The translations under genes and the position numbers were made by a program. Positions 44,325-52,729 of a stretch of 64,000 nucleotides of DNA are shown piece by piece; positions within the stretch are counted from its first letter, which is position 1, and each line of letters starts with the position of its first letter. Source of the stretch: Crystallibacter sulfonylureivorans_A (lineage in GTDB: Bacteria > Actinomycetota > Actinomycetes > Actinomycetales > Micrococcaceae); NCBI RefSeq assembly GCF_047607445.1, contig NZ_JBLKRT010000008.1, forward strand, positions 1 to 64,000, written 5' to 3'. The notes below the pieces were generated by a model. It saw nothing but the letters and a program-made list of their open reading frames with translations, was not told where the DNA came from and ran no database searches.

Positions 44325-45497
44325 ATGTCCCAGGACCATGACCTGATCGCCCTTGATTCCCTCTTGACCGAGGAGGAGCGGATGCTGCAGAAGGACGTCC
44401 GCTCCTTTGTGGACAGCGCAATCAAGCCGAACATTGCCCGCTGGTATGAGGACGCCGTGTTCCCGCTGGAGATTGTGCCGGAGCTGGCGAAGCTGGGGCT
44501 GCTCGGCATGCATCTGCACGGCTACGGCTGCGCCGGGCGCTCCGCGGTGGAATATGGGCTGGCCGGCGCCGAACTCGAAGCCGGCGACTCCGGCCTGCGC
44601 ACCTTCGTCTCGGTGCAGGGCTCGCTGGCGATGAGCGCCATCCACAAGCACGGCTCCGAAGAACAGAAGCAGCAATGGCTGCCCCAGATGGCGGCCGGCG
44701 AAGCGATCGGCTGCTTCGGCCTGACCGAACCCACCGCAGGCTCCGACCCCGCCAACATGAAGACCTTCGCCCGCCGCGACGGGGACGGCCCCGACGCCGA
44801 CTGGGTACTCAACGGCTCCAAGCGCTGGATCGGCCTTGCCTCGGTAGCCAAGGTCGCGATCATCTGGGCCCAAACCGACGACGGCGTGCGCGGCTTCATC
44901 GTCCCCACCGACACTGCCGGCTTCACGGCCACTCCGATCGAGCCCAAGCTCTCCATGCGGGCCTCCATCCAGTGCGACATCGAACTCACCGACGTCCGCT
45001 TGCCCGCCGACGCGCTGCTGCCCGGAGCCACTAGCCTGCGCGGGCCATTCGAATGCCTGAACGAAGCCCGCTACGGCATCATCTGGGGTGCAATGGGCGC
45101 CGCCCGCGACGCCTGGCAGGCCGCCGTGGACTACTCCAAGGAACGGATGCAGTTCGACAAACCGCTGGCCGGCTACCAGCTCACCCAGGAAAAGCTGGTC
45201 AACATGGCGCTGGAAATCAACAAGGGTTTCCTGCTCGCCCTCCACCTGGGCCGGCTCAAGGACGCCGGCCAGCTCCAGCCGCACCAGATCTCCGTGGGCA
45301 AGCTCAACAACTGCCGCGAAGCCATCGAGATTGCCCGTGAGTGCCGCACCATCCTCGGCGGCAACGGCATCACCCTGGACTATTCACCGCTGCGCCATGC
45401 GAACAACCTCGAATCCGTGCGCACCTACGAAGGCACCGACGAAGTCCACACCCTGGTCCTCGGCAACAAGATCACCGGCATCCCCGCCTTCCGCTGA
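44325..45497 (+). CDS. gcdH: Glutaryl-CoA dehydrogenase
   Basis: 390 residues from ATG 44325 after AGAAGGAAAG. Acyl-CoA dehydrogenase fold with GCDH-specific residues: SGLRTFVSVQGSLAMSAIHK, CFGLTEPTAGSDP, NEARYGIIWGAMGAARD (substrate carboxylate Arg) and the catalytic Glu in TYEGTDEVHTLVLG. It oxidatively decarboxylates glutaryl-CoA to crotonyl-CoA with FAD. It is the key marker that the surrounding cluster ends in glutarate. Followed 39 bases later by an aldehyde dehydrogenase gene. Confidence 0.9.
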   Translation: MSQDHDLIALDSLLTEEERMLQKDVRSFVDSAIKPNIARWYEDAVFPLEIVPELAKLGLLGMHLHGYGCAGRSAVEYGLAGAELEAGDSGLRTFVSVQGSLAMSAIHKHGSEEQKQQWLPQMAAGEAIGCFGLTEPTAGSDPANMKTFARRDGDGPDADWVLNGSKRWIGLASVAKVAIIWAQTDDGVRGFIVPTDTAGFTATPIEPKLSMRASIQCDIELTDVRLPADALLPGATSLRGPFECLNEARYGIIWGAMGAARDAWQAAVDYSKERMQFDKPLAGYQLTQEKLVNMALEINKGFLLALHLGRLKDAGQLQPHQISVGKLNNCREAIEIARECRTILGGNGITLDYSPLRHANNLESVRTYEGTDEVHTLVLGNKITGIPAFR

Positions 45498-45536
45498 CCA
45501 TTGGCGTAAACATTCGGCGACCGAGCAAGGAGCATC

Positions 45537-47006
45537 ATGAGCACTCCGGTTCAACTGCAGCACTACATCGGCGGCACCTGGTGCGACGGCGACGGCCCGC
45601 GCATCGCCAGCACTAATCCGGCCCGTCCGGACCAGGTGGTGGCGGAAGGCCGGCAGGCCGGTCCGGCGGAAGTGGACCGGGCCATGGTCGCGGCTGCCGC
45701 CGCCCAGCGGGAATGGGCGCGCACGCCTGCCCACGACCGCGGCGCCGTGCTGCTGCGCGCCGCCGTCGTGATGGAAGAGCACGCGGAGGAGTGGGGGCTG
45801 GAACTGTCCCGCGAGGAGGGAAAGACGCGCGCCGAGGGCCGCGGCGAAGTGCTCCGGGCCGCACAGATTTTCCACTACTACGGGAACGACGGCGACCGCG
45901 GCGCCGGGGAGATCTTCGCCTCCCCGCGGCGCGGCGAACAGATCCTGGTCACCCGTAAACCGCTCGGCGTGGTCGGCGTGGTCACGCCCTTCAACTTTCC
46001 GATCGCCATCCCGGCCTGGAAGATCGCCCCGGCGCTGGCGTACGGCAACACGGTGGTGTGGAAACCCGCCAGCACAGTGCCGTTGCTGGCCCTCCGGCTG
46101 GCGCAGGCGCTGGAGGCTGCGGGCCTGCCCGCCGGGGTATTGAACCTGCTGATCGGCCCCGGCTCGATGGGCAACGCCCTGGTGAACCACCCGGGGCTGG
46201 ACGGCCTGACCTTTACCGGCTCCACCGGCGTCGGCCGCCAACTGGCAGCGGCCGCTGCCAACCGCGGCGTGCCGGTGCAGGCGGAGATGGGCGGCAAAAA
46301 CCCGGCCATCGTCCTTGCGGACGCGGACCTGGAACTCGCCGCCGAACAGGTCATGCTCGGTGCCTTCCGATCCACCGGCCAGAAGTGCACCGCCACCTCC
46401 CGGCTGGTGCTGGCGGAATCCATCGCCGACGAGTTCCTGGCCAGGCTGAAAGAACGCGTCGAGTCCCTCGTGGTCGGCGATCCGACGGACCCGGCGGTGC
46501 AGATGGGGCCGGTGGTCAATGACAGCGCCCGCAAGTCCATTCTGGAAGGCCTCTCCACCGCCCGGGCCCAAGGCGCCTCGGTGGTGGCCGGCGGGGAGCC
46601 GTACGACAACGGCGACCTCGCCACCGGGTACTTTGCGCCGCCCACCATCCTGGAACTGCCCGCCGGGCGCGAGCTAGACATCTGGCGCGAGGAACTCTTC
46701 GGCCCGGTGCTGTCCGTGCGGCGCGCCGCCAGCGTGGAGCAGGCGTTCGAGCTCGCCAACGACGGCGAGTACGGGCTATCGGCCGCGCTGTTCACCCAGG
46801 ACCTCAGCCGTGTGCTCGAAGGCATGGAGGATCTCGACGTGGGGATCCTGCATGTGAACTCCGAAACCGCCGGAGCGGACCCGCATGTGCCCTTCGGAGG
46901 AGCGAAGAAGTCTGGCTACGGGCCGAAGGAACAGGGAGCCGCGGCGAAGGACTTTTTCACGCACACCACCACCGTGTACCTGCGCGGCGGCACCCCGGCC
47001 GCGTAG
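45537..47006 (+). CDS. NAD(P)+-dependent aldehyde dehydrogenase (semialdehyde type)
   Basis: 489 residues, AAGGAG ribosome site. Motifs: VVTPFNFPIAIPAWK, FTGSTGVGRQLA, catalytic Glu in EMGGKNPAIV and nucleophilic Cys in GQKCTATSR, and late HVNSETAGADPHVPFGG. It resembles alpha-ketoglutarate/glutarate/succinate semialdehyde dehydrogenases. Directly after gcdH, so oxidation of glutarate semialdehyde (from 5-aminovalerate) to glutarate is the likely job. The exact substrate is not proven by motifs. Confidence 0.88.
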   Translation: MSTPVQLQHYIGGTWCDGDGPRIASTNPARPDQVVAEGRQAGPAEVDRAMVAAAAAQREWARTPAHDRGAVLLRAAVVMEEHAEEWGLELSREEGKTRAEGRGEVLRAAQIFHYYGNDGDRGAGEIFASPRRGEQILVTRKPLGVVGVVTPFNFPIAIPAWKIAPALAYGNTVVWKPASTVPLLALRLAQALEAAGLPAGVLNLLIGPGSMGNALVNHPGLDGLTFTGSTGVGRQLAAAAANRGVPVQAEMGGKNPAIVLADADLELAAEQVMLGAFRSTGQKCTATSRLVLAESIADEFLARLKERVESLVVGDPTDPAVQMGPVVNDSARKSILEGLSTARAQGASVVAGGEPYDNGDLATGYFAPPTILELPAGRELDIWREELFGPVLSVRRAASVEQAFELANDGEYGLSAALFTQDLSRVLEGMEDLDVGILHVNSETAGADPHVPFGGAKKSGYGPKEQGAAAKDFFTHTTTVYLRGGTPAA

Positions 47007-47145
47007 CGGCCGCCGCCGTCGTGGTTTCCTTCAGAGCCACCAAGAACACCTTGCTTCCCCCTTCGTCGGAAAGTTGCGTGGCCGACGTAGCATCTAGATC
47101 AACCAGCACCAACAGTCCCATTCCTTCAGAGACGATGAGGTCAAA

Positions 47146-47955
47146 GTGCCCGCACCTGTCGCGGATGTCCTGACAACCCAGTCCGCCCGCCCCCGCATCC
47201 TTGTCAGTTGCTCGCTCAGCGGTCCCGAGAATGACGCCTGGCTTATTGATGACCTCACTGCCTACGCCGACAACATCGGCCGCGAGCTGCACTCCCAGGA
47301 GGCGGACTTCGAGCTCCTGGACGTGGGCGCCGCCGCATCCTGGACGATGGACGCTGCCACCCATCTCAAGGGATTCGATGGCCTGCTGGTCCTCGGCGGC
47401 GGGGATATCCACCCATCGCTCTACGGACAGCACCCGATAGCGGCGCCCGGCTACGGCGTGGATGCGCGCGTCGACGATGCGGAGATTGCCCTGGTTCGAA
47501 GCGCTGTTGCCGCAAGGCTGCCGGTGATGGGGATCTGCCGCGGCATGCAGGTCATCAACGTGGCTCTCGGCGGGACACTCATTCAGGATCTTGGTCCGGA
47601 GTCCATCCATCAGGTGCATACCGAAGCTCCGGGCATGAGCGACCATGAGGTAGTGATCCAGCCGGACACGCTCCTCGCGTCGGCCTTGAGGGCGGGAAGC
47701 GCGACGGTGCGTTCCGGCCACCATCAGGCGGTCCAGGAGCTGGGCATCGGGATGCTCGCCACAGCAGCGGCCCCGGACGGAGTTATCGAGGCCATTGAGC
47801 ACGAGGACCGCTGGATCCTGGGCGTGCAGTGGCACCCGGAGGATCCTGACACGATCCCCGGGCAACTGGCCGCCCTGATGCGCGCCTTCACCGACCAGTG
47901 CCGGCCCAGCGAGCCTCCGGCTCCGCTTCCCGGCGAGCGGACGATCGCGGCCTGA
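47146..47955 (+). CDS. PuuD-like gamma-glutamyl amide hydrolase (copy 3)
   Basis: 269 residues from GTG 47146 after GATGAGG. Catalytic motifs VMGICRGMQVINVALGGTLI and ILGVQWHPED are intact, with GLLVLGGGDIHPSLYG earlier. It follows the aldehyde dehydrogenase by 139 bases and is transcribed the same way. Third paralog in 15 kb. It would release the glutamyl group from a gamma-glutamyl amino acid made on the other arm of the cluster. Confidence 0.87.
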   Translation: MPAPVADVLTTQSARPRILVSCSLSGPENDAWLIDDLTAYADNIGRELHSQEADFELLDVGAAASWTMDAATHLKGFDGLLVLGGGDIHPSLYGQHPIAAPGYGVDARVDDAEIALVRSAVAARLPVMGICRGMQVINVALGGTLIQDLGPESIHQVHTEAPGMSDHEVVIQPDTLLASALRAGSATVRSGHHQAVQELGIGMLATAAAPDGVIEAIEHEDRWILGVQWHPEDPDTIPGQLAALMRAFTDQCRPSEPPAPLPGERTIAA

Positions 47956-48376
47956 TTTCCCGCGTCTGAACGAACCCGGCCGCCCGTTGAGCCGGCTCGG
48001 TTCGGGCCGTTTTGGGCTTCGCCGGCGAACTCGGATTCTCCCTCGGTAGCAGAATTGTTGAGGAGCGCTAAATCCCGGTGGCATTTTGACTTAATCTCCC
48101 TAAGGTGTTGCCATGGAATGCAGGTTCACCGGTGTTACTGGATCTTCGGTGAACCGCTCCGAATCGATCGTGCAGGCCCCTCGCCTGCCCGCGGACACGG
48201 TGCCCGTCTCCCACTCGGGATTGATTACTCAGGGCCCGGCGCGCTCTCGCGCCGCCAGTGTTACCGCCGCGCACCATGCGCCTTTCCACCGCCACCGGTG
48301 CGCCACTACGGCCGTTCTGTGGATTCGGAGCGTCGAACCTGACGGACAGATCCAATGGATGAGGAGATGCATTTAT
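47956..48376 (+). promoter_or_regulatory. 420-base leader region with hairpins upstream of the flavin monooxygenase
   Basis: No gene was called, although the frame of the monooxygenase is open back to 48113. Three perfect stems occur: GGTTCACCG/CGGTGAACC (48123-48155, 15-base loop), GCAGGC/GCCTGC (48172-48188) and GGCGCG/CGCGCC (48238-48253). They may be a structured 5' leader or a terminator plus chance hairpins. No known riboswitch class was recognised. Confidence 0.45.
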
Positions 48377-49783
48377 ATGCGAGTCGGAATCATTGGCGCA
48401 GGACCCAGCGGCATGGCACAGCTGCGCGCGTTCGAATCGGCCCGGCAAAAGGGAGCCGAGATCCCGGATATTGTGTGCTTTGAGAAGCAGTCCGATTGGG
48501 GCGGACAGTGGAACAACAGCTGGCGCACCGGCCTGGACGCCGCCGGCGAGCCTGTCCACAGCAGCATGTACCGGCATCTGTGGTCCAACGGGCCGAAGGA
48601 AGTCCTCGAATTCTCCGACTACACCTTCGACGAGCACTTCGGCCGACCCATTTCCTCCTTCCCGCCGCGCGAAGTCCTGTTCGACTACATTGCCGGCCGG
48701 GTCCAGAAATCCGACGTCCGCAAGTACGTCCGGTTCAACACCGTGGCCCGCTGGGTGGACTACAACGAAGACAGCCAGGAATTCACCGTCACGGTCGAGG
48801 ACCTCGCGGCGCAGCGCACCGAAACCCATGTGTTCGACAAGCTCGTGGTCTCCACCGGCCACTTCTCCTACCCGAACGTGCCGGCGTTCGAGGGCATCAA
48901 CAGCTTCCCGGGCGAGGTGCTCCACGCCCACGATTTCCGCGGCGCCGAACGGTTCGCCGGCAAGGACCTGCTGCTGATCGGCAGCAGCTACTCCGCCGAG
49001 GACATCGGCATGCAGGCGCACAAGATGGGCGCCAGGTCCGTCACCTTCAGCTACCGCAGTGCCCCGATGGGCTTCGACTGGCCGGAGTCCGCCGTCGAGC
49101 GCCCGCTGGTGACCCGCTTCGAGGGCCGCACCGCACATTTCAGCGACGGCACCACCGGCGAGTTCGACGCCGTCCTGCTCTGCACCGGCTACCTGCACAA
49201 GTACCCGTTCCTGCCTACCGAACTGTCGCTGCAGTCACCGAACCTGCTCTACCCGGGCAACCTCTACAAGGGCGTGGTCTGGCAGCAGAACACCAATCTG
49301 TTCTACCTGGGCGCGCAGGACCAGTACTACACCTTCAACATGTTCGACGCGCAGGCATGGTTCGCCCGCGACGTGATGCTGGACCGGATCGAGCTGCCAT
49401 CGGTCGAGGAACGCGAGGCGGACATCCAGGCCTGGCTGGACCGCCAGGCCGCGCTGACCGACCACGACGCCGAGGCCGAGTTCCAGACCGAGTACCTGCG
49501 CGAACTGATCAGCCTGACGGACTACCCGGAGTTCGATCTGGACACCGTCTGCAGCCTGCTGAAGCAGTGGATGAAGGACAAGGAAGAGAACATCCTGGGC
49601 TACCGGGACAGCATCCACCGTTCCGTCATGACCGGCACCATGGCCACCCGGCACCACACACGCTGGATCAATGCCATGGATGACAGCCTGGAACGCTACC
49701 TCAATGGCCCCTCCGAGGACATGGACACGGGAGCCTTGGCCGCCCTCACCGGCGACGCCGAGCAGGCTGCCGCCCGGCGGTAG
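48377..49783 (+). CDS. Flavin-containing monooxygenase, trimethylamine monooxygenase-like
   Basis: 468 residues from ATG 48377, nine bases after GAGGAGA. FAD site GIIGAGPSGMAQLRAF, then VCFEKQSDWGGQWN, HSSMYRHLWSNGPKEVLEF, the FMO fingerprint FRGAERFAGKD-type and NADPH site LLIGSSYSAEDIG, with YTFNMFDAQAWFARD later. The whole protein reads like bacterial Tmm, which oxidises trimethylamine to its N-oxide. It could also act on other tertiary or secondary amines. Its place beside an amine-catabolic cluster fits either use. It ends at a strong terminator. Confidence 0.88.
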   Translation: MRVGIIGAGPSGMAQLRAFESARQKGAEIPDIVCFEKQSDWGGQWNNSWRTGLDAAGEPVHSSMYRHLWSNGPKEVLEFSDYTFDEHFGRPISSFPPREVLFDYIAGRVQKSDVRKYVRFNTVARWVDYNEDSQEFTVTVEDLAAQRTETHVFDKLVVSTGHFSYPNVPAFEGINSFPGEVLHAHDFRGAERFAGKDLLLIGSSYSAEDIGMQAHKMGARSVTFSYRSAPMGFDWPESAVERPLVTRFEGRTAHFSDGTTGEFDAVLLCTGYLHKYPFLPTELSLQSPNLLYPGNLYKGVVWQQNTNLFYLGAQDQYYTFNMFDAQAWFARDVMLDRIELPSVEEREADIQAWLDRQAALTDHDAEAEFQTEYLRELISLTDYPEFDLDTVCSLLKQWMKDKEENILGYRDSIHRSVMTGTMATRHHTRWINAMDDSLERYLNGPSEDMDTGALAALTGDAEQAAARR

Positions 49784-49802
49784 AGCCAGCCCCACCCCGC
49801 GT

Positions 49803-49855
49803 ACGACGGCGGGTGGCACCGGAGCGCTGTCTCCGTTGCCACCCGCCGTCGTTTA
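49803..49855 (+). terminator. Long hairpin terminator after the flavin monooxygenase
   Basis: ACGACGGCGGGTGGCA pairs perfectly with TGCCACCCGCCGTCGT, with an inner GGAG/CTCC extension, followed by TT. It lies 20 bases after the stop codon. Confidence 0.9.
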
Positions 49856-49977
49856 GGCTCTCGTTGGTCGGCCAAAGGCCGCCAGGCCTGCGCGGAGATC
49901 CGTGCAAACCGCTTCCGCTGCCGGCGGCCGCCTGGCGGGTCTACAGTGGAGCCAGCAGTAAGAGACGAGTGGCGGCG

Positions 49978-51087
49978 ATGGCTTCCAGCACGATCACCTT
50001 GTTCCTGGCCGGCGACGTGATGACCGGCCGGGGCGTGGATCAAATCCTGCCGCATCCCGGCTCGGCCAAGCTCCGCGAAGGCTACATCCGCGACGCCCAC
50101 GACTACGTGTCGCTGGCCGAAGCGGTCAACGGCCCCATCCCGCTACCGGTGGTCCCGGCCTGGCCCTGGGGCGATGCCTTGGCCATCATCGGCGAGGCTG
50201 GACCGGACGTACGCCTGGTCAATTTGGAAACCAGCGTCACCGGCGACGGCAGCTTCGCCCCGGACAAGGGCATCCACTACCGCATGCATCCGGACAACAT
50301 CGGCTGCCTCACCGCCGCCGGCCTGCACATCTGTGTGCTGGCCAACAACCACGTGCTGGACTTCGGCGTCGCCGGCCTGGCCGAGACCCTGGACGTATTG
50401 CACGCCGCAGGCCTGCGCACCGCGGGCGCCGGCCGCAATGCAGCGCAGGCCTGGCAACCCGCCCAGGTGGAATCAACCCACTGGCGGGTGCTGGTGTTCT
50501 CCGCCGGGCTGGCCTCCAGCGGCATTTCGCCGAAGAACACCGCAGGGCCGGATAGCCCCGGTTTGGTCTTCCTGCCGGACCTGTCTGGAGAAACCGCCGC
50601 ACGGTTCATCGGCCATGTCAACGCGGTCAAGCGCGACGGCGATCTGGCCGTGGCCTCGCTGCACTGGGGTACCAACTGGGGCTACGAGGTTCCGCCAGGG
50701 CACGTACGTTTTGCCCGCTGGCTGGTGGATGGCGGGATTGACGTGGTGCACGGGCATTCATCGCACCATCCGCGCCCGCTGGAGATCTACCGCGGCCACC
50801 CCATCTTCTACGGCTGCGGCGACCTGATCAACGATTATGAGGGCATCGGCGGTTACCGAGAGTTCCGCGACAGCTTGCGGCTGCTCTACTTCGCCACGCT
50901 GGACGCCCGTTCCCGGGAACTGACCGAGCTGCGCCTGGTGCCGGTAGAGGCCCGGCGGATGCGCCTCGAGCGGGCCAGCAAGAACGACGGCGAGTGGCTC
51001 GGTCACGTGCTCAGCGACGCCAGCAGCGGCTTCGGCACCCGGATCAGCCTGGCCGAAGACGGCAGCCTGACTGTCGGGGTGCCGTAA
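49978..51087 (+). CDS. CapA-like metallophosphoesterase
   Basis: 369 residues from ATG 49978; GTG 49969 in the same frame is an alternative and neither has a strong ribosome site. Family motifs: FLAGDVMTGRGVD, LVNLETSVT, VLANNHVLDFG, ASLHWGTNW and VHGHSSHHPRPLE. These are the Asp/Asn/His metal sites of the PGA_cap family named for poly-gamma-glutamate capsule synthesis. It has no membrane anchor, and no capB/capC genes are present, so a capsule role is not supported. Stands between two hairpin terminators. Confidence 0.88.
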   Translation: MASSTITLFLAGDVMTGRGVDQILPHPGSAKLREGYIRDAHDYVSLAEAVNGPIPLPVVPAWPWGDALAIIGEAGPDVRLVNLETSVTGDGSFAPDKGIHYRMHPDNIGCLTAAGLHICVLANNHVLDFGVAGLAETLDVLHAAGLRTAGAGRNAAQAWQPAQVESTHWRVLVFSAGLASSGISPKNTAGPDSPGLVFLPDLSGETAARFIGHVNAVKRDGDLAVASLHWGTNWGYEVPPGHVRFARWLVDGGIDVVHGHSSHHPRPLEIYRGHPIFYGCGDLINDYEGIGGYREFRDSLRLLYFATLDARSRELTELRLVPVEARRMRLERASKNDGEWLGHVLSDASSGFGTRISLAEDGSLTVGVP

Positions 51088-51114
51088 CGACGGCGGGCGA
51101 CTCCGCCGCCCGCC
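51087..51114 (+). terminator. Hairpin terminator after the CapA-like gene
   Basis: GGCGGGCG (51092-51099) pairs with CGCCCGCC (51107-51114). It begins with the recurring ACGACGGCGG motif at the stop codon. Confidence 0.65.
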
Positions 51115-51194
51115 CACCCGGCCCGCAAGAACCACCCCGCTTCACCGTCCGCTGCAGTACGGTGGTGCCCGACCGCCCGATCGAGGACAGGATC

Positions 51195-51824
51195 ATGCCC
51201 ATGGGACTCAGAAGCGCGCTGTTCGCGGCACAGTATGACGCTGCCATGCGCCAGGCCGAGCATGAGGAACTCGCCTCGCGCCGCGCGTCGCTGCTGTCCG
51301 GCCTCAACGGGATTGTGTACGACGTCGGTGCCGGCACCGGGGCGAACCTGCGGCACTTCCCGCCGTCCTGCCAAGTGACGGCGGTGGAACCCGATCCGAA
51401 CATGCGCAAGCGTCTGCAGGCCAAGGTCGGATCAGTCGGCAACGTCCGCGTGGTCGCTGCGGGAGCCGAAGCGCTGCCGGCCGAGGACGCCAGCGTGGAC
51501 GCCGTCGTCTTCACACTGGTGCTCTGCAGCGTCCCTGACCAGACCACCGCTCTCGCCGAAACCAGGCGCGTGCTCAAGCCGGACGGAAGGCTGCTGTTCC
51601 TGGAGCATGTCCGCGGCACCGGCGCGCACGCCACGTTCCAGGACCTGCTGCGGCCCGTGTGGTCCTTCGCGGCGCAAGGCTGCCAGCTCAACCGGAATAC
51701 CGTGGCCGCCATCTCCGCGGCAGGGTTCAACGTGACTGTGCAGGAAGAGTTCGCGGTGGGGCCTGGCTGGCTTCCGGTCAACCCGATGGTGACAGGCACG
51801 GCAACGCCCGAAGACGGCCGATAG
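51195..51824 (+). CDS. Class I SAM-dependent methyltransferase
   Basis: 209 residues from ATG 51195 (GAGGACAGG upstream). SAM-binding motif IVYDVGAGTGANLRHF, acidic loop AVEPDPNM, then AEALPAEDASVDAVVFTLVLCSV and VLKPDGRLLFLEHVRG. Pattern of small Methyltransf_11 proteins that act on lipids, quinones or small molecules. The acceptor is unknown. The 67 bases after it hold a weak TGGCTC/GAGCCA stem. Confidence 0.88.
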   Translation: MPMGLRSALFAAQYDAAMRQAEHEELASRRASLLSGLNGIVYDVGAGTGANLRHFPPSCQVTAVEPDPNMRKRLQAKVGSVGNVRVVAAGAEALPAEDASVDAVVFTLVLCSVPDQTTALAETRRVLKPDGRLLFLEHVRGTGAHATFQDLLRPVWSFAAQGCQLNRNTVAAISAAGFNVTVQEEFAVGPGWLPVNPMVTGTATPEDGR

Positions 51825-51891
51825 GCCGCTCCGGGCGCGTGGAGTTTGGCTCTGGCTTGGCCGCTGCGGGCGGAGCCAGATTGTTAGCCGG

Positions 51892-52071
51892 TCAGTAGCC
51901 GTAGCCGCCGGATTCCTCGGCGTTCTTAGCCTCGGCTTCGCCGTCTACGTCCGTGGAGTCAGGACCGGCCCCTGACTGTAGAGGATCCTGCTGCCCTGGA
52001 TCCTGCTGCTGCTCCTGGCTGTCCTCGCTCGCCTGCGGGTCGCGGGGCTCTTCGCCGTTGTCGGTGGTCAT
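51892..52071 (-). CDS. Small acidic Gln/Asp/Glu-rich protein
   Basis: 59 residues from ATG 52071, with GGGAGGG 11 bases upstream. Very acidic and disordered (DPQASEDSQEQQQDPGQQDP), ending in EESGGYGY. No recognised domain. It starts one base after the stop codon of the next upstream small gene (52073-52297), so they form a two-gene operon, which supports its reality. Confidence 0.6.
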   Translation of the reverse strand: MTTDNGEEPRDPQASEDSQEQQQDPGQQDPLQSGAGPDSTDVDGEAEAKNAEESGGYGY

Positions 52072-52072
52072 T

Positions 52073-52297
52073 TTATCCAAACCCTCCCAGCTTGTCCCTC
52101 AGTCCGCCCAGCTTCTCCCCCAGGCCGCCGGGGATCTTGCTGAGCAAGGCGTCGACGTCGATCCCCAGGCTGGACAGCAGGCCCGCATCCTTCTGCGTGT
52201 CCACCTTCTCAGGCAGTTCGGAATCGGCCTTGGCTGCCTGGTCCTGGTTGCCCATCTGCTTGAGGATGTCGATGATCTGCTGCTTGTCGATCTGCAT
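52073..52297 (-). CDS. Small helical protein, hypothetical
   Basis: 74 residues from ATG 52297 after GGAGAAC. The N-terminus MQIDKQQIIDILKQMGNQDQAAKADSEL is helical and amphipathic. The C-terminal half is Gly/Leu-rich (LLSKIPGGLGEKLGGLRDKL). Resembles small actinobacterial proteins of unknown function. The spacing to the acidic partner suggests the two act together. Confidence 0.75.
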   Translation of the reverse strand: MQIDKQQIIDILKQMGNQDQAAKADSELPEKVDTQKDAGLLSSLGIDVDALLSKIPGGLGEKLGGLRDKLGGFG

Positions 52298-52450
52298 GGT
52301 GTTCTCCGATCCATGTTGATGGTCAGCGCACTGTCCACTCTCCTCACTCGGCCAAAGTGTGGCAACCCCCAAGACGTCCGCGGCTCCCGGTGGCATACTG
52401 TTTGGACGCCACAGCGCCGTGGCGTCTCCGAGCGGACAGGAGCGCAAAAT

Positions 52451-52654
52451 ATGGCTGGTCATTTCGAACTCATTGATGGACCCGACGGCGGGTTTCGGGT
52501 CAGGATGTTGGACGGCGACGGATCGCTGATGGCCGAGTCGGTGACCTTTCCGTCCGTCAGGGAAGCCCTGGACGGCATCGAACGAGCCCGTGAAATTGCC
52601 GGCACCGGTCGCGTGGTTGACCGGTCGAGTGCGGCCGCGCAGTCTGACTCCTAG
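52451..52654 (+). CDS. DUF1508 (YegP-like) small protein
   Basis: 67 residues from ATG 52451, AGGAGCG upstream. MAGHFELIDGPDGGFRVRMLDGDG and SVTFPSVREALDGIERAREIA match the beta-hairpin plus helix of DUF1508 domains (single copy; E. coli YegP has two). The function is unknown. Divergent from the 52297 gene. Confidence 0.85.
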   Translation: MAGHFELIDGPDGGFRVRMLDGDGSLMAESVTFPSVREALDGIERAREIAGTGRVVDRSSAAAQSDS

Positions 52655-52729
52655 CGGCATCCGCGAAATGGGGTACAGGAGCGGTCGCGCCCGCTGGAGT
52701 TCAGCAGACGAGCACCTCCGGACCGCCGG

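Noticed and set aside
47956..48060. Possible terminator after the third hydrolase (GAACCCGGCC ... GGTTCGGGCC, then TTTT)
   Set aside because: Pairing is imperfect and several alternative stems compete, so no position could be fixed.
48113..48376. N-terminal extension of the flavin monooxygenase frame (88 codons)
   Set aside because: The FAD motif begins right after ATG 48377, which has a good GAGGAGA ribosome site; the extension has no recognisable domain and lies in hairpin-rich DNA.
49978..51087. Capsule (poly-gamma-glutamate) synthesis role for the CapA-like gene
   Set aside because: No capB, capC or ligase genes are nearby and the protein lacks a membrane anchor.
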